Positions 4,840 through 6,292 of a stretch of DNA of 6,292 nucleotides are shown here, in pieces. The position numbers and the translations under genes were made by a program. Origin of the DNA: an uncultured Planctomycetota bacterium (GTDB lineage: Bacteria; Planctomycetota; SZUA-567; JAFGNG01); NCBI GenBank assembly GCA_947311175.1, contig CAMZKK010000163.1, positions 1 to 6,292 on the forward strand, read 5' to 3'. The notes beneath the pieces were generated by a model that was not told the origin of the DNA, did not search any database, and saw nothing but the letters and a program-made list of their open reading frames with translations. Position 1 is the first letter of the stretch, and each line of letters starts with the position of its first letter.

Positions 4840-6292
4840 ATGGCAGATGATAGTAATGATGGTGCAGGTTTTCTAAGAGGGCATGTTGAACCTGAAACTC
4901 TAAAAAAAGACATTTCTCAAAAGAGTGAAATAAAAGAAACGCCTAACTCTATTTCAGGGACTGCAAGTTTTTTGAGTGATGTATCTACAGGTGCGGAGGA
5001 TGTGAAAAGTAATAATAAAAAAAATGAAAAAATTAACAAAGATGAGCTTTCTGATGGATTAGGGTTTCTTGGTGAAACAATAACTGGTACCAATGAGTCA
5101 GATTCTTCATCTTCTATCGATTCACTTATTAACGACATCTCTGCTACTGAAAATGTAAAATTGAAAACAGATGTAGCAGATGGAGATATTCAAGAGAATA
5201 ATCCAATCGAAAAACCTCAATCTCTTCCTGATGGCAATGCCCCTGCTTCAGAGTTTTTTGAACGTGCAAATGAACTTGTTGCACAAGGGTTTAATAATTC
5301 TGCAATAACGGCCTATCGTAAAGGTATTGATAAACAGCCAAATAGTCCGGTAGCCATTAATAATTTAGCAATGATTTATATTGAAATGGATCGCTTAAAT
5401 GATGCTCAAATCGAAATTGAACAGGCAATTCGTAATGGTGTCGAAACCCCTGAAATCTACAGTAATCTTGGTTATGTTTTGCGTAAAAAAGGTGATAATG
5501 TCAAGGCTGCGGATGCCTATCAAAAATATCTTGAATCTTCTAACAAGATAGAAGATGCTGAAAAAATAAGAAACTGGATATCTTCTGTGCGAAATGATAC
5601 TTCGGTTGATGGACAACAGGATTCTACTATTGCAGGCAGTCAGGAACATGAGCTGTTAAGTCGGGCTGATGCCTTGTATGATAGTGGTAATTTTGATGAT
5701 GCCATCAATACTTATAATAAAGTATTAATGATTGACCCCAATAGTGCTACCGCACTTTTAGGCAGAGGCAAAGCAGGGGTAAAGGCTGGACTTTTACAGG
5801 AAGCAGTGGTCTCTTTACAAGAATCTATTTCTATTGGAAATTTAGAAGAAGAGGTTTATTATATCCTTGGATTTACGTTGAGGAGTCTTGAGAAAAATAA
5901 AGAAGCGGCTTCTGCGTATGAAAAATATCTTGAAATTGCTCAGAACCAGGAAAATGCGGAAAAAATCAAGGATTGGATCAAGAGTGTTAGGGTATTAGAT
6001 AATTCTTCACTTCAAGAGGCATTAGGCAAGGTAGATGATAAAGGTAACGATTCAGAAAACAATTCATTTAAAATAAAAAAACAGCCTGCTTGGGCATCGG
6101 CAATGGAGGAACCCACGTATTCTACAGAGCATTTGGTAGATACAGGAGATAACGTTGAAGCTGAAGTTAATGGTGAGATATTATTTGAGATTGAAGATGA
6201 AAAAAAGATAAATCCTCAGTTCTCGGAATCAGAAATACCTAGTCTTGATTCAGCTAAAGATGCCTTAGAGAATGAAGATGTTGACACTGCAA
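4840..6292 (+). CDS. TPR-repeat protein with duplicated 114-residue modules, 3' partial
   Basis: The frame is open from ATG 4840 to the window end, 484 codons without a stop, so the C-terminus is missing. AAGG at 4830-4833 lies 6 nt before the ATG. Residues 1-135 are acidic, Ser/Asn-rich and probably disordered, with no signal peptide or TM segment, so it is probably cytoplasmic. That part holds three similar short motifs: GAGFLRG, GTASFLSD and GLGFLGE. Two TPR modules follow, residues 138-251 and 271-384, both exactly 114 long. Each has about three TPR helix pairs and ends in A-x-x-Y-x-KYLE...AEKI-x-x-WI-x-SVR. After 384 the chain is again acidic and disordered, with a QPAWASAMEEP patch near residue 418. 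TPR arrays bind partner proteins; the partner is unknown. Its own promoter-like region and the gap after rhaD suggest separate transcription. I cannot name a family beyond TPR. Confidence 0.85.
   Translation, partial: MADDSNDGAGFLRGHVEPETLKKDISQKSEIKETPNSISGTASFLSDVSTGAEDVKSNNKKNEKINKDELSDGLGFLGETITGTNESDSSSSIDSLINDISATENVKLKTDVADGDIQENNPIEKPQSLPDGNAPASEFFERANELVAQGFNNSAITAYRKGIDKQPNSPVAINNLAMIYIEMDRLNDAQIEIEQAIRNGVETPEIYSNLGYVLRKKGDNVKAADAYQKYLESSNKIEDAEKIRNWISSVRNDTSVDGQQDSTIAGSQEHELLSRADALYDSGNFDDAINTYNKVLMIDPNSATALLGRGKAGVKAGLLQEAVVSLQESISIGNLEEEVYYILGFTLRSLEKNKEAASAYEKYLEIAQNQENAEKIKDWIKSVRVLDNSSLQEALGKVDDKGNDSENNSFKIKKQPAWASAMEEPTYSTEHLVDTGDNVEAEVNGEILFEIEDEKKINPQFSESEIPSLDSAKDALENEDVDTA

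Noticed and set aside
4917..5649. Minus-strand open frames opposite the TPR gene
   Set aside because: The + strand frame is continuous with clear TPR repeats; the minus frames are its complement without motifs.

Overview
The window (6,292 bp, clearly AT-rich, all genes on the + strand) comes from a diderm, LPS-making bacterium. It begins inside an LpxC-FabZ fusion gene followed at once by lpxA. That fused order is known from Bacteroidetes/Chlorobi and several PVC-like lineages and is not the proteobacterial arrangement. The membrane protein after lpxA ends in a TG-x-x-FG...W-x-x-W signature that I associate with HEAT-type proteins of Planctomycetes/Lentisphaerae-like bacteria. Together with PilT, RhaD and a TPR protein this suggests a PVC- or FCB-type organism. 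That is inference at low confidence; no marker here fixes the phylum.

Region 1 (1-2523) is a compact cluster, probably one transcript: lpxC/fabZ (5'-truncated by the window), lpxA 28 nt later, a small zinc-ribbon membrane protein 4 nt after lpxA, and a 60-residue Trm112-family protein whose start overlaps the preceding stop by 8 nt. LpxA and LpxC are consecutive first steps of lipid A synthesis. FabZ competes for the same 3-hydroxyacyl-ACP that LpxA uses, so the fusion and gene order place the branch point between lipid A and phospholipid in one unit.

Region 2 (2524-4703) holds two unrelated single genes. pilT encodes the type IV pilus retraction ATPase (true start 2619, behind GGAGG). rhaD encodes a zinc-dependent rhamnulose-1-phosphate aldolase that starts at TTG.

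Region 3 (4704-6292) is a promoter-like region with a perfect 14-bp palindrome, followed by a long TPR protein that runs off the window end. It has no stop codon in view. It carries two 114-residue TPR modules of equal length, clearly an internal duplication, and three G-x-x-F-L-type motifs in a disordered N-terminus.

The most unusual content lies between genes. Each of the three gaps after region 1 carries one copy of a hairpin-forming repeat of about 35 bp, sharing a TTTAATT box and an AACTG-YG-RAATTTA arm. The gap between pilT and rhaD also carries an inverted partial copy, which with the direct copy brackets an in-phase array of eight heptamers. I do not recognise this repeat family. It is the best candidate here for something undescribed.
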